DNA of 19,376 nt from Desulfosporosinus sp. (GTDB lineage Bacteria; Bacillota; Desulfitobacteriia; Desulfitobacteriales; Desulfitobacteriaceae): positions 1 to 19,376 of the forward strand of contig DOPM01000056.1 in NCBI GenBank assembly GCA_003513495.1, in the 5' to 3' direction. The notes beneath the pieces are model-generated. The model was not told the DNA's origin. It saw only the letters and a list, made by a program, of their open reading frames with translations, and made no database searches. The position numbers and the translations under genes are program-made. Positions 1-7,634 of the stretch are shown here, in pieces; within the stretch, counting starts at the first letter, position 1; the number at the start of each line of letters is the position of its first letter.

Positions 1-398
1 GCTCCGGCTTCTCCCGTTGCCCCCGTGGCTCCTGTCGCTCCTACATCTACTGAACCAATCGGATCTAATTCTGCTGGTAACACTCTATGTGCTGCAACTA
101 AATTTCCCTCTGCATTTTTTCCCCAAGCAGAAACTTTCACAGCATTAGAGCTAGTAATAAACTTAAACTCGAAAGCATTAAACGCTGCGTAATAGTCTCT
201 TGTCGTAACACTCCCCGCCGCTAAAGAAATAAGCTCTTGAGCATAATGTGTTTTTATACCTCCAGATACAAAAAAACCTAATATTTCGATGTCAGCAACA
301 GTTGTTCCATCGTTAGTGACTTTTACAGTAAACGTTGACGTTGGTCTAATACCATCAACCAGGTTATTTTCAATTAATCCGGTAGTTAATTCTGCCAT
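1..398 (-). CDS. Collagen-like spore-surface protein, N-terminal part (runs off the left edge)
   Basis: The visible 132 residues start at the ATG at 398-396, with an AAGGAG ribosome binding site 8 nt upstream. They form a beta-rich N-terminal domain of about 110 residues (begins MAELTTGLIEN, contains FEFKF and SAWGKNAEGNL). A short LDPIG linker follows, then Gly-X-Thr triplets (GATGATGATGEAG) that continue past base 1. The domain is plainly paralogous to residues 1-113 of the complete collagen-like protein at 8807-9805 and to the stand-alone small proteins at 562-906 and 973-1311. By analogy with Bacillus BclA, the triplets should form a trimeric, O-glycosylated stalk on the spore surface; this is inference. 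It is the third gene of a cassette also found at 8807-10595, and has its own sigma-K-like promoter at 484-511. No signal peptide is visible, as expected for a protein assembled from the mother-cell cytoplasm. The C-terminal domain is outside the window. Confidence 0.85.
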   Translation of the reverse strand, partial: MAELTTGLIENNLVDGIRPTSTFTVKVTNDGTTVADIEILGFFVSGGIKTHYAQELISLAAGSVTTRDYYAAFNAFEFKFITSSNAVKVSAWGKNAEGNLVAAHRVLPAELDPIGSVDVGATGATGATGEAG

Positions 399-483
399 GG
401 CCTCTTCTCCTTAATCCTTGAAGTTTGATGTCTTAATATACGACTCTTCCTATACGTTTCTATATCCATTATTTGGATCCATA

Positions 484-511
484 TATTATATTGTACATGT
501 TTCATTTTGTT
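484..511 (-). promoter_or_regulatory. Sigma-K-like promoter of the left collagen-like gene
   Basis: On the minus strand AACA (-35, 511-508) is followed after 15 nt by AATATAATA (-10, 492-484). This fits the mother-cell pattern mACm-N16-CATAnnnTA except for the first -10 base and a spacer one base short. The same GTAACA context precedes the genes starting at 906, 1311 and 10190. The predicted leader is about 75 nt. Confidence 0.45.
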
Positions 512-561
512 ACCCCATATGCCTAGAATAGCGAATACTCCTTAGTTCGTAGAAACTATTG

Positions 562-906
562 TTAGAATGAATCAACCTCTTGGGCAACTACCCGGTGGGC
601 TGTAGTCAAATTTCCTGCGGCGTCTTTGCCCCAAGCAGTAGCCTTAACTTCTTCTGAACTCACAATAAATTGAAATTCAAAAGCATCAAAATCTGCGTAG
701 TAATTATTAAGCACAACGCCATCTGCGGTAAGTGTAAATAACTCCTCTACATACAGTACTTTTATCGTTCCGCTCTGGTAAAAACCTCTAACTAGGACTT
801 CTTCAGATGTTGTATCATTATTCGCGATATTAACCGAGAGCGTTGAACTCGGCCTAACACCCATAACAGGGGTATTTTCAAATAATCCTGTTGTTAAATT
901 AGTCAT
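562..906 (-). CDS. Small spore-surface-type protein, 114 aa, paralogue of the collagen-protein N-terminal domain
   Basis: The protein has no catalytic motif I recognise. It is almost entirely the domain that forms the N-terminus of the collagen-like proteins on either side: MTNLTTGLFENTPV at the start, a GFYQSGT segment, ELFTLTADG, then FEFQF and AWGKDAAGNLTTAHRVVAQEVD at the end, where the collagen proteins continue into triplets. The predicted fold is mostly beta. The ATG start has a GGAGGT ribosome binding site 8 nt upstream, and the stop is TAA. It has its own promoter with a perfect CATACAATA -10 element (939-967). Its closest relative in the window is the amber-interrupted gene at 9846-10190. 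A likely role is a basal-layer or trimer-partner subunit that co-assembles with the collagen-like proteins; this rests only on shared domain and co-location. No signal peptide or membrane segment. Confidence 0.8.
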   Translation of the reverse strand: MTNLTTGLFENTPVMGVRPSSTLSVNIANNDTTSEEVLVRGFYQSGTIKVLYVEELFTLTADGVVLNNYYADFDAFEFQFIVSSEEVKATAWGKDAAGNLTTAHRVVAQEVDSF

Positions 907-938
907 TTATTCTAACCTCCAAAATTTTCTTGGCCTTA

Positions 939-967
939 TATTGTATGGTACTTGTCTGATTTCCGTT
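939..967 (-). promoter_or_regulatory. Sigma-K-like promoter of the 114-aa gene
   Basis: On the minus strand AACG (967-964) is followed by a 16-nt spacer and CATACAATA (947-939), a perfect CATAnnnTA -10 element. It sits in the 66-nt gap after the 112-aa gene, so each small gene of the cassette has its own promoter. Sigma-E has a similar -10, but the AAC -35 element favours sigma-K. Confidence 0.55.
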
Positions 968-972
968 ACGAC

Positions 973-1311
973 TTATACGTTAACTTCAGCAGGTTTTAAT
1001 GGAACTGAAATAAGATTTCCACTAGCATCTTTGCACTCTACAGATATTTCCACTGTTGGAGAGCTGATAAAAAATACAAATTCGAATTGATCAAATGGGA
1101 TATAGTAGTTTTTCAAAATCACTCCACTCGCAGATAGAGTAAAAAACTCTTCTACATACTTAACTCTTTTGAATTCTTTCTGAGAAAAGCCTTCGATTTG
1201 AATTGCAACCGTCGAATTATCATTATTTGAGATGTTTACCAAGAGCTTAAGACTCTGTCTAACACCCTTAACCGAGGCATTTTCCAACAACTCCGTTGTG
1301 AAATATGGCAT
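973..1311 (-). CDS. Small spore-surface-type protein, 112 aa, second paralogue type
   Basis: This 112-residue protein belongs to the same domain family as the 114-aa protein but to a second subtype. It starts MPYFTTELLEN, contains VAIQIEGF, KYVEEFFTLSASG and FEFVFFISS, and lacks the AHRVVAQE tail. Its nearest relative is the protein at 10257-10595, which shares VAVQIEGFFQ, VEEFFTL and FEFVFFVSS. The ATG start has a GGAGGT site 10 nt upstream, and a sigma-K-like promoter lies at 1345-1373. It is the first gene of the left cassette (112-aa, 114-aa, collagen-like). Function is unknown; a structural role on the spore surface is inferred from the collagen-like paralogues and promoter type. It has one cysteine near the C-terminus (SVECKD) where the paralogues have Trp-Gly or Trp-Ser, which may be a species-specific change or a crosslink site. 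Confidence 0.78.
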   Translation of the reverse strand: MPYFTTELLENASVKGVRQSLKLLVNISNNDNSTVAIQIEGFSQKEFKRVKYVEEFFTLSASGVILKNYYIPFDQFEFVFFISSPTVEISVECKDASGNLISVPLKPAEVNV

Positions 1312-1344
1312 ATTTTCCCTTACCTCCTACAATATGGGTTTCCA

Positions 1345-1373
1345 TATTGTATTGTTCATGTCCTAATTTTGTT
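1345..1373 (-). promoter_or_regulatory. Sigma-K-like promoter of the left cassette
   Basis: On the minus strand AACA (1373-1370) is followed by a 16-nt spacer and AATACAATA (1353-1345), which matches mACm-N16-CATAnnnTA except for the first -10 base. Preceded by GGT as in the promoters at 484-511 and 10224-10252. Confidence 0.5.
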
Positions 1374-1481
1374 ACCTTTGGTTGATGCTTTATATCATTT
1401 CTAGTGTGGTACGAATTCTTTTGTACAACGTGTCCAAGATTTCCACGCTCACTTTTACTTCTCCAAAAGTAACATAACACA

Positions 1482-1520
1482 AACGTCCTCACTCCACTTT
1501 AATCGTGAAACGAGGACGTT
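1482..1520. terminator. Perfect 9-bp inverted repeat, possible terminator after the sugar operon
   Basis: AACGTCCTC (1482-1490) and GAGGACGTT (1512-1520) are perfectly complementary around a 21-nt loop. It lies about 80 nt downstream of the large glycosyltransferase gene on the minus strand and before the next promoter (1345-1373), where an operon terminator is expected. The T-run is short on both strands (GTTTTC on plus, GTTTG on minus), so efficiency is doubtful. The rest of the 285-nt gap 1312-1596 shows no gene. Confidence 0.4.
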
Positions 1521-1596
1521 TTCTAATGCTGTAATGATTGTTATTAAGCATTTTTGATTCTTTTAGAGACTAGTATTTAACAAATCGCTTTGAATT

Positions 1597-4500
1597 TTAT
1601 AGTTCCCCCCACTCTCTTCCTTCATTCCTCACAATTTTGCCTAATCTGGAAAAGTAGAGGTTTTTATTATAGTCCCATTCAGGGGGGCCTCCGCCCTGAT
1701 AATAAGCTTCTGCTCTGGGGTGGTACAAATGAGCTGTTGCGGCATCCGTCTGGTAGTACCGGCAGCCATTTGCCATTAGTCGATCGATAAAGTCCCGGTC
1801 ATCATAAGCTATCCCAGTAAAATCCTCATCATAGCCCCCAATCTCCACAAATTGACTACGATGTAAGGCCATGAGAAATGGCATTCGGGTATCTAGGTTT
1901 ATACATTTGTTGTACGTTTCTAGTTCTACGCTGCCGTTATTCTTTTCGACTGATTCTAAAAGCGCACCGGTTCGATCATCTTTTCCAATCGGAACACCTA
2001 ATAATTTATCATTGTCTAAGATGGGAACAGTAATCTTTTCTATCGTCTGGTTAACATGGAGCATTTCAGCACAACACATCACTAAAATATCTCCAGTGGC
2101 TTGCTTCACTCCAACATTAATTGCAAAACCGGGAACTCTCCAAATAGGATCGCCCTGAAGATTTCTTTGTCCGGTAAAAATATACTTCAAGTTAAGCTTT
2201 TCTTTAAATTCATTGCAGATCTCTTCAGTATTATCTTGTATTCCATCATTGACAACAATTGTTTCAAAATCAAAGGGTATTGTCTGTAAGGACAAAGAAT
2301 AGAGTCCCCACCGTAGCAAGTGTGTTCTCTGGAAGGTCGTAATAATTATTGATACTTTATGATTTTTTTCTTGGTTGGCATTAGTTTTCGCTATCATAAT
2401 TTCTTTGAAGGCAGACCTCAACAAACTTTGACATTCCTGAGTAGAGTCCGGTGCAGCTATATTCTTTTGTAAGATGACCTGCCTAGGAGCAAAGGAGCGA
2501 CTGGACAATCCTTGAACGGCCCCTTCGAGGTCTTCACCAAAAACTCCACACAGGGCTCGCTCTTCCGGACTCAACTCTCTAAAAATCCCTATTTTCCTCA
2601 TAATCACAGGCACATCGCATAAACATGCTTCAATAATTCCCTGACTTTGGTTCTCTGTAGGTGAAGCATTAATAAGGAAATCTGCACAATTTATCAACTT
2701 AACCTGTAGATTCTGAGGTACTTGATAAAAAAGTCTTATATTGGCACCAATTAATGGCTCAATGTTGTTAGTTACAATAATCCAAGTTATTTCTGGGTGA
2801 GCTTCAATGCAGGCCCGAACTTTACTCCACCCGTGGGTTTCATTGAAGTCTCCAACAAAGATTCCGATTTGTCCCGAACCGAAACAGAATTCCTGTCGAA
2901 CCTCCTCTTGATTCATCCTCTTAAAAAGATTCAAATTCACCCCCCCAGAAATTATCTCAAAATCAAATTCGGGATAAGAAAGAGCGGTCTGGATGGAATT
3001 CGCAACTAGTTTATCAGCCTGCCGCAAATTTTCTTCGTGCTGAGTATTGGGTATGCCCATTGATCTGAAATCATCCTGCAAAACTGCTATGGTGTAGCGT
3101 GATTTATCGACAATATTCATGGACGTTGCATCTTGAAGAATTACATCTACTCCGGGATAATGCTGCCGAATATACTTTCGTGCATTGGCAGCGTAATCTC
3201 CTTGATCTCCAAGAAGATCCCTTCCTATGCTTACTGAAGCAGGTAAATATTCCCCCAATAAATTCCATGATATTTTTTCACTTAGTCTTCTAGAGGCAAA
3301 ATTATGACAAACGGCAACCTTAATTTCTCGATCATAGACTGTGGTTTCCGAACTATCCAGTTCTCCCCACTGAAAATGATATGCCAGACTGTCAAAGGCT
3401 GTTTGATGTTTTATTCCCATGGCTTTAAGTTTGAGCATTAAAACAGTATCCCCCGAAATACAGGCCTCTCCCAGCTTGGCAATGACTGGCCGATTAAAAT
3501 CACTTCCTAAGAGAACCTGACCTTCAGGATAGCCCCCCACCTGTTGAAAGTGTTCCTTGCGAATCAACAGAGGCATAAAAAGTCCGCCGTCTAACAATTT
3601 CGGCTCAGATAGATCCTGAGCATACTGTTGAAATTCCTTTTCTCGATAGGAAGAATAATCCCGGCCAAAATCCCGTTCCACACCATATTGACCACTGGGC
3701 AGCTTACCGGACTCTACTAAGCGTGATACAACACAGTTTTCTCCGTTATATGCTTTCCATAGATTATCAAACCAATGGGGTGTAAAGGCCATATCTGAAT
3801 TGATGAAAACGACAAAATCCCCTTTAGCCTTGGCGGCGGCAAAGTTGTAAGCACGGTAGACATTATTAACGTACCATTCCTGCTGTTGCTGGGGAGAATT
3901 TTTAAAAGTATAGTGGGGGATATAGTTATTGCTTAAATAATTAAGAACCGAAGGTGCAGCGTCATTAGCAACAAAGAAAAACTCTTTATCCGTCATGTCA
4001 GTATATTTGTAGACTTGCTCATAGACAAATTTCAACCATTCTACGCTTTTATAGACTAGACAAACAATGGAGAATTTAGGCTTAAACACTTCCTCTCGGT
4101 ATTCTTCGACATAAGTTAAAGATTCCACAAAGTTCAGTGGTTTAGGCTCTTCATCATCAACCCAAAGCCCCTCTGGAAAGAGTTCTGGAGGAACTTTTGA
4201 CAAAACGAGCTTTTCTTCGCTGATTAACCGATCCAACATATCGTAACCACGTTGCCCGTGAGACCTGTATACTAGATATTTATAGGCTAAACGTTGCTTC
4301 GATGAAAAACCATAGTGTAATACCTGAACATCCAGGGTCCACATCACATTTCGAATTGTGGAAGGGAAAAGTGGCTGGTGAAGTCCAGGTTTTGTATCAT
4401 GAAAGCAAATTCCTGGGACCACTCGCCAAAGACGACAAAACCAGCCCTTATCGTACAAACTGTCCAACCTCTGCCAAGAATAGCTACGCCAAAGGTTAAT

Positions 4501-4872
4501 CTCATGGAAGTTCACCGCATCATAATGATTTTCGTCACATTTTGCACACACTTCCTGAAGCTTTTCAGCGGCGTTGGCAGTTAATACTTCATCTGCGTCT
4601 AACCACAAAATAAAATCCGGATTCAGCTTCAAAGCTTCTTGAAGAAGGAGTTGTTTATGACTCCGTTCATTAACAAAATCATTCTTGGTCCCCCTGAGGA
4701 CATGGGGTGTTTGTTTGAGCATATACTCGTAGCTGCCATCTGTACTGCCGTCATCATAGACAACCAAATGATCCACTGCCGGTAAAACATATTTTACAAA
4801 CCTTTCAAGGTTTTCTTTGCATAGTTCATTATAAATTTGACAAATACAAGCTATTCTATAGTTTTTTTTCAT
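1597..4872 (-). CDS. Giant glycosyltransferase with four domains (GT2-GT2-GT4-GT2), 1091 aa
   Basis: Four glycosyltransferase modules can be read in order. Residues about 5-245 are GT2-like (YDDGSTDGS at 39-47, DADE at 92-95). Residues about 265-510 are a second GT2 (VANDAA at 301-306, INSD at 357-360, GGYPEG at 446-451). Residues about 520-800 are GT-B/GT4-like, with the E-x7-E pair E740/E748 in a PTENQSQGIIEA segment. Residues about 838-1091 are a third GT2 with a galactosyltransferase-type C-terminus (GGYDEDF at 1012-1018, DD at 1024-1025). In the last domain the DxD position reads CCAEM (933-937), so metal binding may be altered. The gene is last in the sugar operon and overlaps the preceding dehydratase gene by 4 nt (ATGA), implying translational coupling. 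It probably builds a multi-sugar glycan in the mother-cell cytoplasm from the sugars made upstream. Acceptor and linkages cannot be read from sequence. Confidence 0.85.
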   Translation of the reverse strand: MKKNYRIACICQIYNELCKENLERFVKYVLPAVDHLVVYDDGSTDGSYEYMLKQTPHVLRGTKNDFVNERSHKQLLLQEALKLNPDFILWLDADEVLTANAAEKLQEVCAKCDENHYDAVNFHEINLWRSYSWQRLDSLYDKGWFCRLWRVVPGICFHDTKPGLHQPLFPSTIRNVMWTLDVQVLHYGFSSKQRLAYKYLVYRSHGQRGYDMLDRLISEEKLVLSKVPPELFPEGLWVDDEEPKPLNFVESLTYVEEYREEVFKPKFSIVCLVYKSVEWLKFVYEQVYKYTDMTDKEFFFVANDAAPSVLNYLSNNYIPHYTFKNSPQQQQEWYVNNVYRAYNFAAAKAKGDFVVFINSDMAFTPHWFDNLWKAYNGENCVVSRLVESGKLPSGQYGVERDFGRDYSSYREKEFQQYAQDLSEPKLLDGGLFMPLLIRKEHFQQVGGYPEGQVLLGSDFNRPVIAKLGEACISGDTVLMLKLKAMGIKHQTAFDSLAYHFQWGELDSSETTVYDREIKVAVCHNFASRRLSEKISWNLLGEYLPASVSIGRDLLGDQGDYAANARKYIRQHYPGVDVILQDATSMNIVDKSRYTIAVLQDDFRSMGIPNTQHEENLRQADKLVANSIQTALSYPEFDFEIISGGVNLNLFKRMNQEEVRQEFCFGSGQIGIFVGDFNETHGWSKVRACIEAHPEITWIIVTNNIEPLIGANIRLFYQVPQNLQVKLINCADFLINASPTENQSQGIIEACLCDVPVIMRKIGIFRELSPEERALCGVFGEDLEGAVQGLSSRSFAPRQVILQKNIAAPDSTQECQSLLRSAFKEIMIAKTNANQEKNHKVSIIITTFQRTHLLRWGLYSLSLQTIPFDFETIVVNDGIQDNTEEICNEFKEKLNLKYIFTGQRNLQGDPIWRVPGFAINVGVKQATGDILVMCCAEMLHVNQTIEKITVPILDNDKLLGVPIGKDDRTGALLESVEKNNGSVELETYNKCINLDTRMPFLMALHRSQFVEIGGYDEDFTGIAYDDRDFIDRLMANGCRYYQTDAATAHLYHPRAEAYYQGGGPPEWDYNKNLYFSRLGKIVRNEGREWGEL

Positions 4873-5933
4873 CTTAAAAATTCCTCTGCTTCTCGGTTTT
4901 CTTGACCTATCATCAGATGATGCTTCTGCAATAAAGCAACGGTTTCTTCGTAGGTCATTAGAAAATCACCGGAACTATACTCTTTGGACAACACTTTGAG
5001 GTCTTGATCTGCTTTTACCAATTCCGGCAGCATCGGCTTGATTGCGTAATAATCCCCACGATCATAGGTTCGCCAAGCCTCTTCCTCAGAAATCATTATT
5101 TCATGGACCTTTTCTCCCGGACGAATGCCCGTGTATTTTACCGCAATCTTTCGTTCTCCCATTAAGGCCTTTGCAACGTCTTCAATTAAGGCTGCTGGAA
5201 TTTTCGGAATGAATATTTCTCCTGGTTTAGCATCTTTTAAAACTGCCAATATAGTGTCTACCGCACTTTCTAAAGGCAACAAAAATCGAGTCATTTCTTT
5301 TGTGGTAATAGTAACCGGTCCTCCATGTTTAATTTGTTCATGAAATAATGGGATTACTGATCCCCTGGAAGCCAGCACATTACCATAACGGACACAGATA
5401 AATCTAGTCTTGGGGAGCGTTACGTTTGCTGCGATAAAAATCCGCTCCTGCAAGGCCTTAGAAATCCCCATTGCATTTACAGGCTTACATGCTTTATCCG
5501 TAGACACTCCAACCACGGTTTCAACGTGAAGATTGTTCTCCCGAATAGCTCGAATGATGTTTTCTGCACCAACTATATTTGTCAATACTGCTTCAAATGG
5601 AAAGTATTCACAGGAAGGAACCTGCTTAAGGGCAGCGGCATTGATGACGATATCCGCTTCCCGTAATACTGAACCAACGGAATGATAATCTCGGATATCC
5701 CCTATTCTAAACTCGATTAAGCGATTGAAGTTGTCATAAATCACTTCATCAGTAACGTTTTGTTTATTCTGATATTCAATTCTCATAGAATGCTGTTTGG
5801 CTTCATCCCGGGAAAAGATAATAATTTTCTTAGGCGAACCAAATTTCTTTTTTAATAAGCGACGGGTTAGCACCTTACCGAGTGAACCTGTGCCCCCAGT
5901 TATTACAATAACTTTGTTATCGAATATCTCCAT
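4869..5933 (-). CDS. fnlA: UDP-GlcNAc 4,6-dehydratase (inverting, FnlA/CapE/WbjB type)
   Basis: This extended SDR enzyme of 354 aa has a TGGTGSLG nucleotide-binding motif at 12-19, the family's NAAALKQVP segment at 98-106, and STDKA at 144-148. The active site reads N153-A-M155-G-I-S-K159, so Met replaces the usual SDR Tyr; from memory NAMGxSK marks the FnlA/CapE/WbjB group rather than PseB. These enzymes convert UDP-GlcNAc to UDP-2-acetamido-2,6-dideoxy-4-keto sugars with C5 inversion, the first step toward UDP-L-FucNAc, UDP-L-RhaNAc or UDP-L-QuiNAc. The RIRPGEKxHE-type segment (TGIRPGEKVHE) is also present. It overlaps the RmlD-like gene upstream by 17 nt and the glycosyltransferase gene downstream by 4 nt. 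The start has an AAGGGGG site 6 nt upstream. The symbol is by family resemblance; capE or wbjB would serve equally. Confidence 0.82.
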   Translation of the reverse strand: MEIFDNKVIVITGGTGSLGKVLTRRLLKKKFGSPKKIIIFSRDEAKQHSMRIEYQNKQNVTDEVIYDNFNRLIEFRIGDIRDYHSVGSVLREADIVINAAALKQVPSCEYFPFEAVLTNIVGAENIIRAIRENNLHVETVVGVSTDKACKPVNAMGISKALQERIFIAANVTLPKTRFICVRYGNVLASRGSVIPLFHEQIKHGGPVTITTKEMTRFLLPLESAVDTILAVLKDAKPGEIFIPKIPAALIEDVAKALMGERKIAVKYTGIRPGEKVHEIMISEEEAWRTYDRGDYYAIKPMLPELVKADQDLKVLSKEYSSGDFLMTYEETVALLQKHHLMIGQENREAEEFLR

Positions 5934-6840
5934 TTTTATCCCCCTTGGCTATACCGTTATTATAGGGGCCTTGCAAATAATCCCTATGCATCCCAGAAAC
6001 TAAGTCTGACCACGTTGGCGGATTATAGCCCGTTAAGGAGCGGAATCGTGTTGAGTCCAACGATCGATCTAGTCGAATACTGTCCTCTGGTACGATTTTC
6101 ACGTTTTTGTCGTAATGCACCTTGATAAGTTTTAGTAACTCGTATTTGGAAATTGGATCTGAGGATACGTGGTATAGCCCCTTTATTTCTGAATTAGGGA
6201 TCACGTATTCACAAATAATCCTAGCCAATTCAACGGTTGGGAACCCGGAATAAATGACCTGCCTGTACCCACTCACCTTAGTTTCTTGACTAAGAAACCA
6301 TTCGACTAACCCGTAGTTTCCATTCAGTTCATGCCCAATAATCGAAGTTCGTAGAGTAACACAATTTGGGTAGACTACTTCACCAAGAAGTTTTGTTCTG
6401 CCGTAAAGGTCATTGGCGTTAGGAAGATCACCTTCTTGATATCCACCTTTTTCTCCATCAAAGACACAATCTGTACTGATATGAATTAAACGCGAACCTA
6501 TAGCACCGCACAATAAGGCAATTCGGTATGGTAATAATGAATTTGTAGTAATCGTGACAAGTGGGTCTTGGGCCTTGGGTACTTGCTTAATCACTCCGAT
6601 ACAATTCACCACTAGGTCTGGTAACACATCATTGAATACTTTCATCAAGCTATCTGGATTCAGAACATCGACATCACTACGCACCTTCTTTATCCATCCG
6701 GAGGGTAGCCAATAGGATAACTCCTTAGCAGAGCGAACAGTAGCATAGACATCAAACCTTGAATCGTCTGACAGATAACGAAACAGGGTATGCCCTAACA
6801 TTCCTGAACCTCCCAAGATTAATACCTTTTTCATGCCCAT
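5917..6840 (-). CDS. RmlD-like NDP-4-keto-6-deoxysugar reductase
   Basis: This 307-aa SDR resembles dTDP-4-dehydrorhamnose reductase: GGSGMLG at 10-16, VVNCIGVIKQ near 77-86, ISTDCVFDG at 121-129, and the catalytic Y146-GRT-K150. There is no C-terminal cupin, so it is not a standard FnlB/CapF, which carries one. Next to an FnlA-type dehydratase, an RmlD-like reductase matches the Vibrio cholerae O37 WbvB/WbvR arrangement, where WbvR reduces the 4-keto intermediate to UDP-L-RhaNAc. I therefore infer an L-rhamnosamine-type product. The C2 epimerase needed for L-QuiNAc or L-FucNAc (FnlC/CapG-like) is not in the window. ATG at 6840 has an AGGTG site 6 nt upstream; a second in-frame ATG two codons later is less well spaced. 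There is an 84-nt gap from the upstream nucleotidyltransferase gene. Confidence 0.75.
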   Translation of the reverse strand: MGMKKVLILGGSGMLGHTLFRYLSDDSRFDVYATVRSAKELSYWLPSGWIKKVRSDVDVLNPDSLMKVFNDVLPDLVVNCIGVIKQVPKAQDPLVTITTNSLLPYRIALLCGAIGSRLIHISTDCVFDGEKGGYQEGDLPNANDLYGRTKLLGEVVYPNCVTLRTSIIGHELNGNYGLVEWFLSQETKVSGYRQVIYSGFPTVELARIICEYVIPNSEIKGLYHVSSDPISKYELLKLIKVHYDKNVKIVPEDSIRLDRSLDSTRFRSLTGYNPPTWSDLVSGMHRDYLQGPYNNGIAKGDKNGDIR

Positions 6841-6924
6841 TAATCACACCTTTCAGGGAAAGGTCCTTCCTCCAAAAAACAAGCTATCGCCAGAGTTCCA
6901 TTTTGTTGCTTTCTAGTATCCCTT

Positions 6925-7617
6925 TTAAGGAAGCCTTAGTTTCTTAAACTCCTCTTTTGCCTTTTCTAGGTCAGAGGGCGTCCCAATATCAAACCACAGA
7001 TCCTCGCTTTCATAACTAACAACCTGGGCCTGTTGTGAAAGCAGAGTCTGAACAAGATCAGGCATATCATAACGTTCATTATCGGGAATTAAGGAAAGTA
7101 CTCGCTTATTAATGACGTAAATACCCATACTAGCCCAATAGTTAAGAGTTGGTTTTTCCGAATAGGCGATCACTTGACCACCTTTAACCTCTAATACTCC
7201 AAACGCTGAATGAACGGCCTTTTTGTGTACAGCCACAGTCATATCCGCTTGCATCGCTATATGATGTTCATACAGTGCTCGAAAATCTATAGTTGTTAAT
7301 TCATCTCCATTGACGACAAGAAAATCGTCCTTTAAATCGTCGACAATTTTCAAAGGCCCTGCTGTACCTAAAGGGATATTTTCTTGTGAGTAGCGTATTG
7401 TCAGACCAAAATCGCTGCCATCTTTGAAGTAAAGCTTAATAAAATCCGCTAGATATCCTAAACACATAATTATTTCATCAAAACCTGCATATTTTAGTTG
7501 GTTGACAAGAATATGGGCGATCGGCCTATCCCCAATGGGGAAAAGGGGTTTGGGCAAAACTCGAGTATATGGGTCAAGGCGTGACCCTCTCCCTCCCGCT
7601 AGAATTATTGTTTGCAT
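6925..7617 (-). CDS. Sugar-1-phosphate nucleotidyltransferase
   Basis: The 230-aa protein has the signature of nucleotidyltransferases that make NDP-sugars: LAGGRGSRL at 6-14, PKPLFPIG at 22-29 (uridylyl/guanylyl-type pyrophosphorylase loop), LGTAGPL at 83-89, the metal-binding NGD at 103-105, and EKP at 154-156. At about 230 residues it is the short, single-domain form, without the beta-helix of GlmU/GMPP and without the CBS domains of PtmE-type guanylyltransferases. It resembles the GMPPB/HddC-like branch, so it may make a GDP-sugar, but base specificity cannot be read with confidence. It lies 17 nt after the LegB-like dehydratase gene, which probably acts on its product. The start has a GGGGG site 5 nt upstream. 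Confidence 0.8.
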   Translation of the reverse strand: MQTIILAGGRGSRLDPYTRVLPKPLFPIGDRPIAHILVNQLKYAGFDEIIMCLGYLADFIKLYFKDGSDFGLTIRYSQENIPLGTAGPLKIVDDLKDDFLVVNGDELTTIDFRALYEHHIAMQADMTVAVHKKAVHSAFGVLEVKGGQVIAYSEKPTLNYWASMGIYVINKRVLSLIPDNERYDMPDLVQTLLSQQAQVVSYESEDLWFDIGTPSDLEKAKEEFKKLRLP

Positions 7618-7634
7618 AATATCCCCCTTAACCT

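Noticed and set aside
1268..1492. Minus-strand 74-codon ORF
   Set aside because: It covers the promoter, ribosome binding site and start of the 112-aa gene in another frame and resembles nothing.
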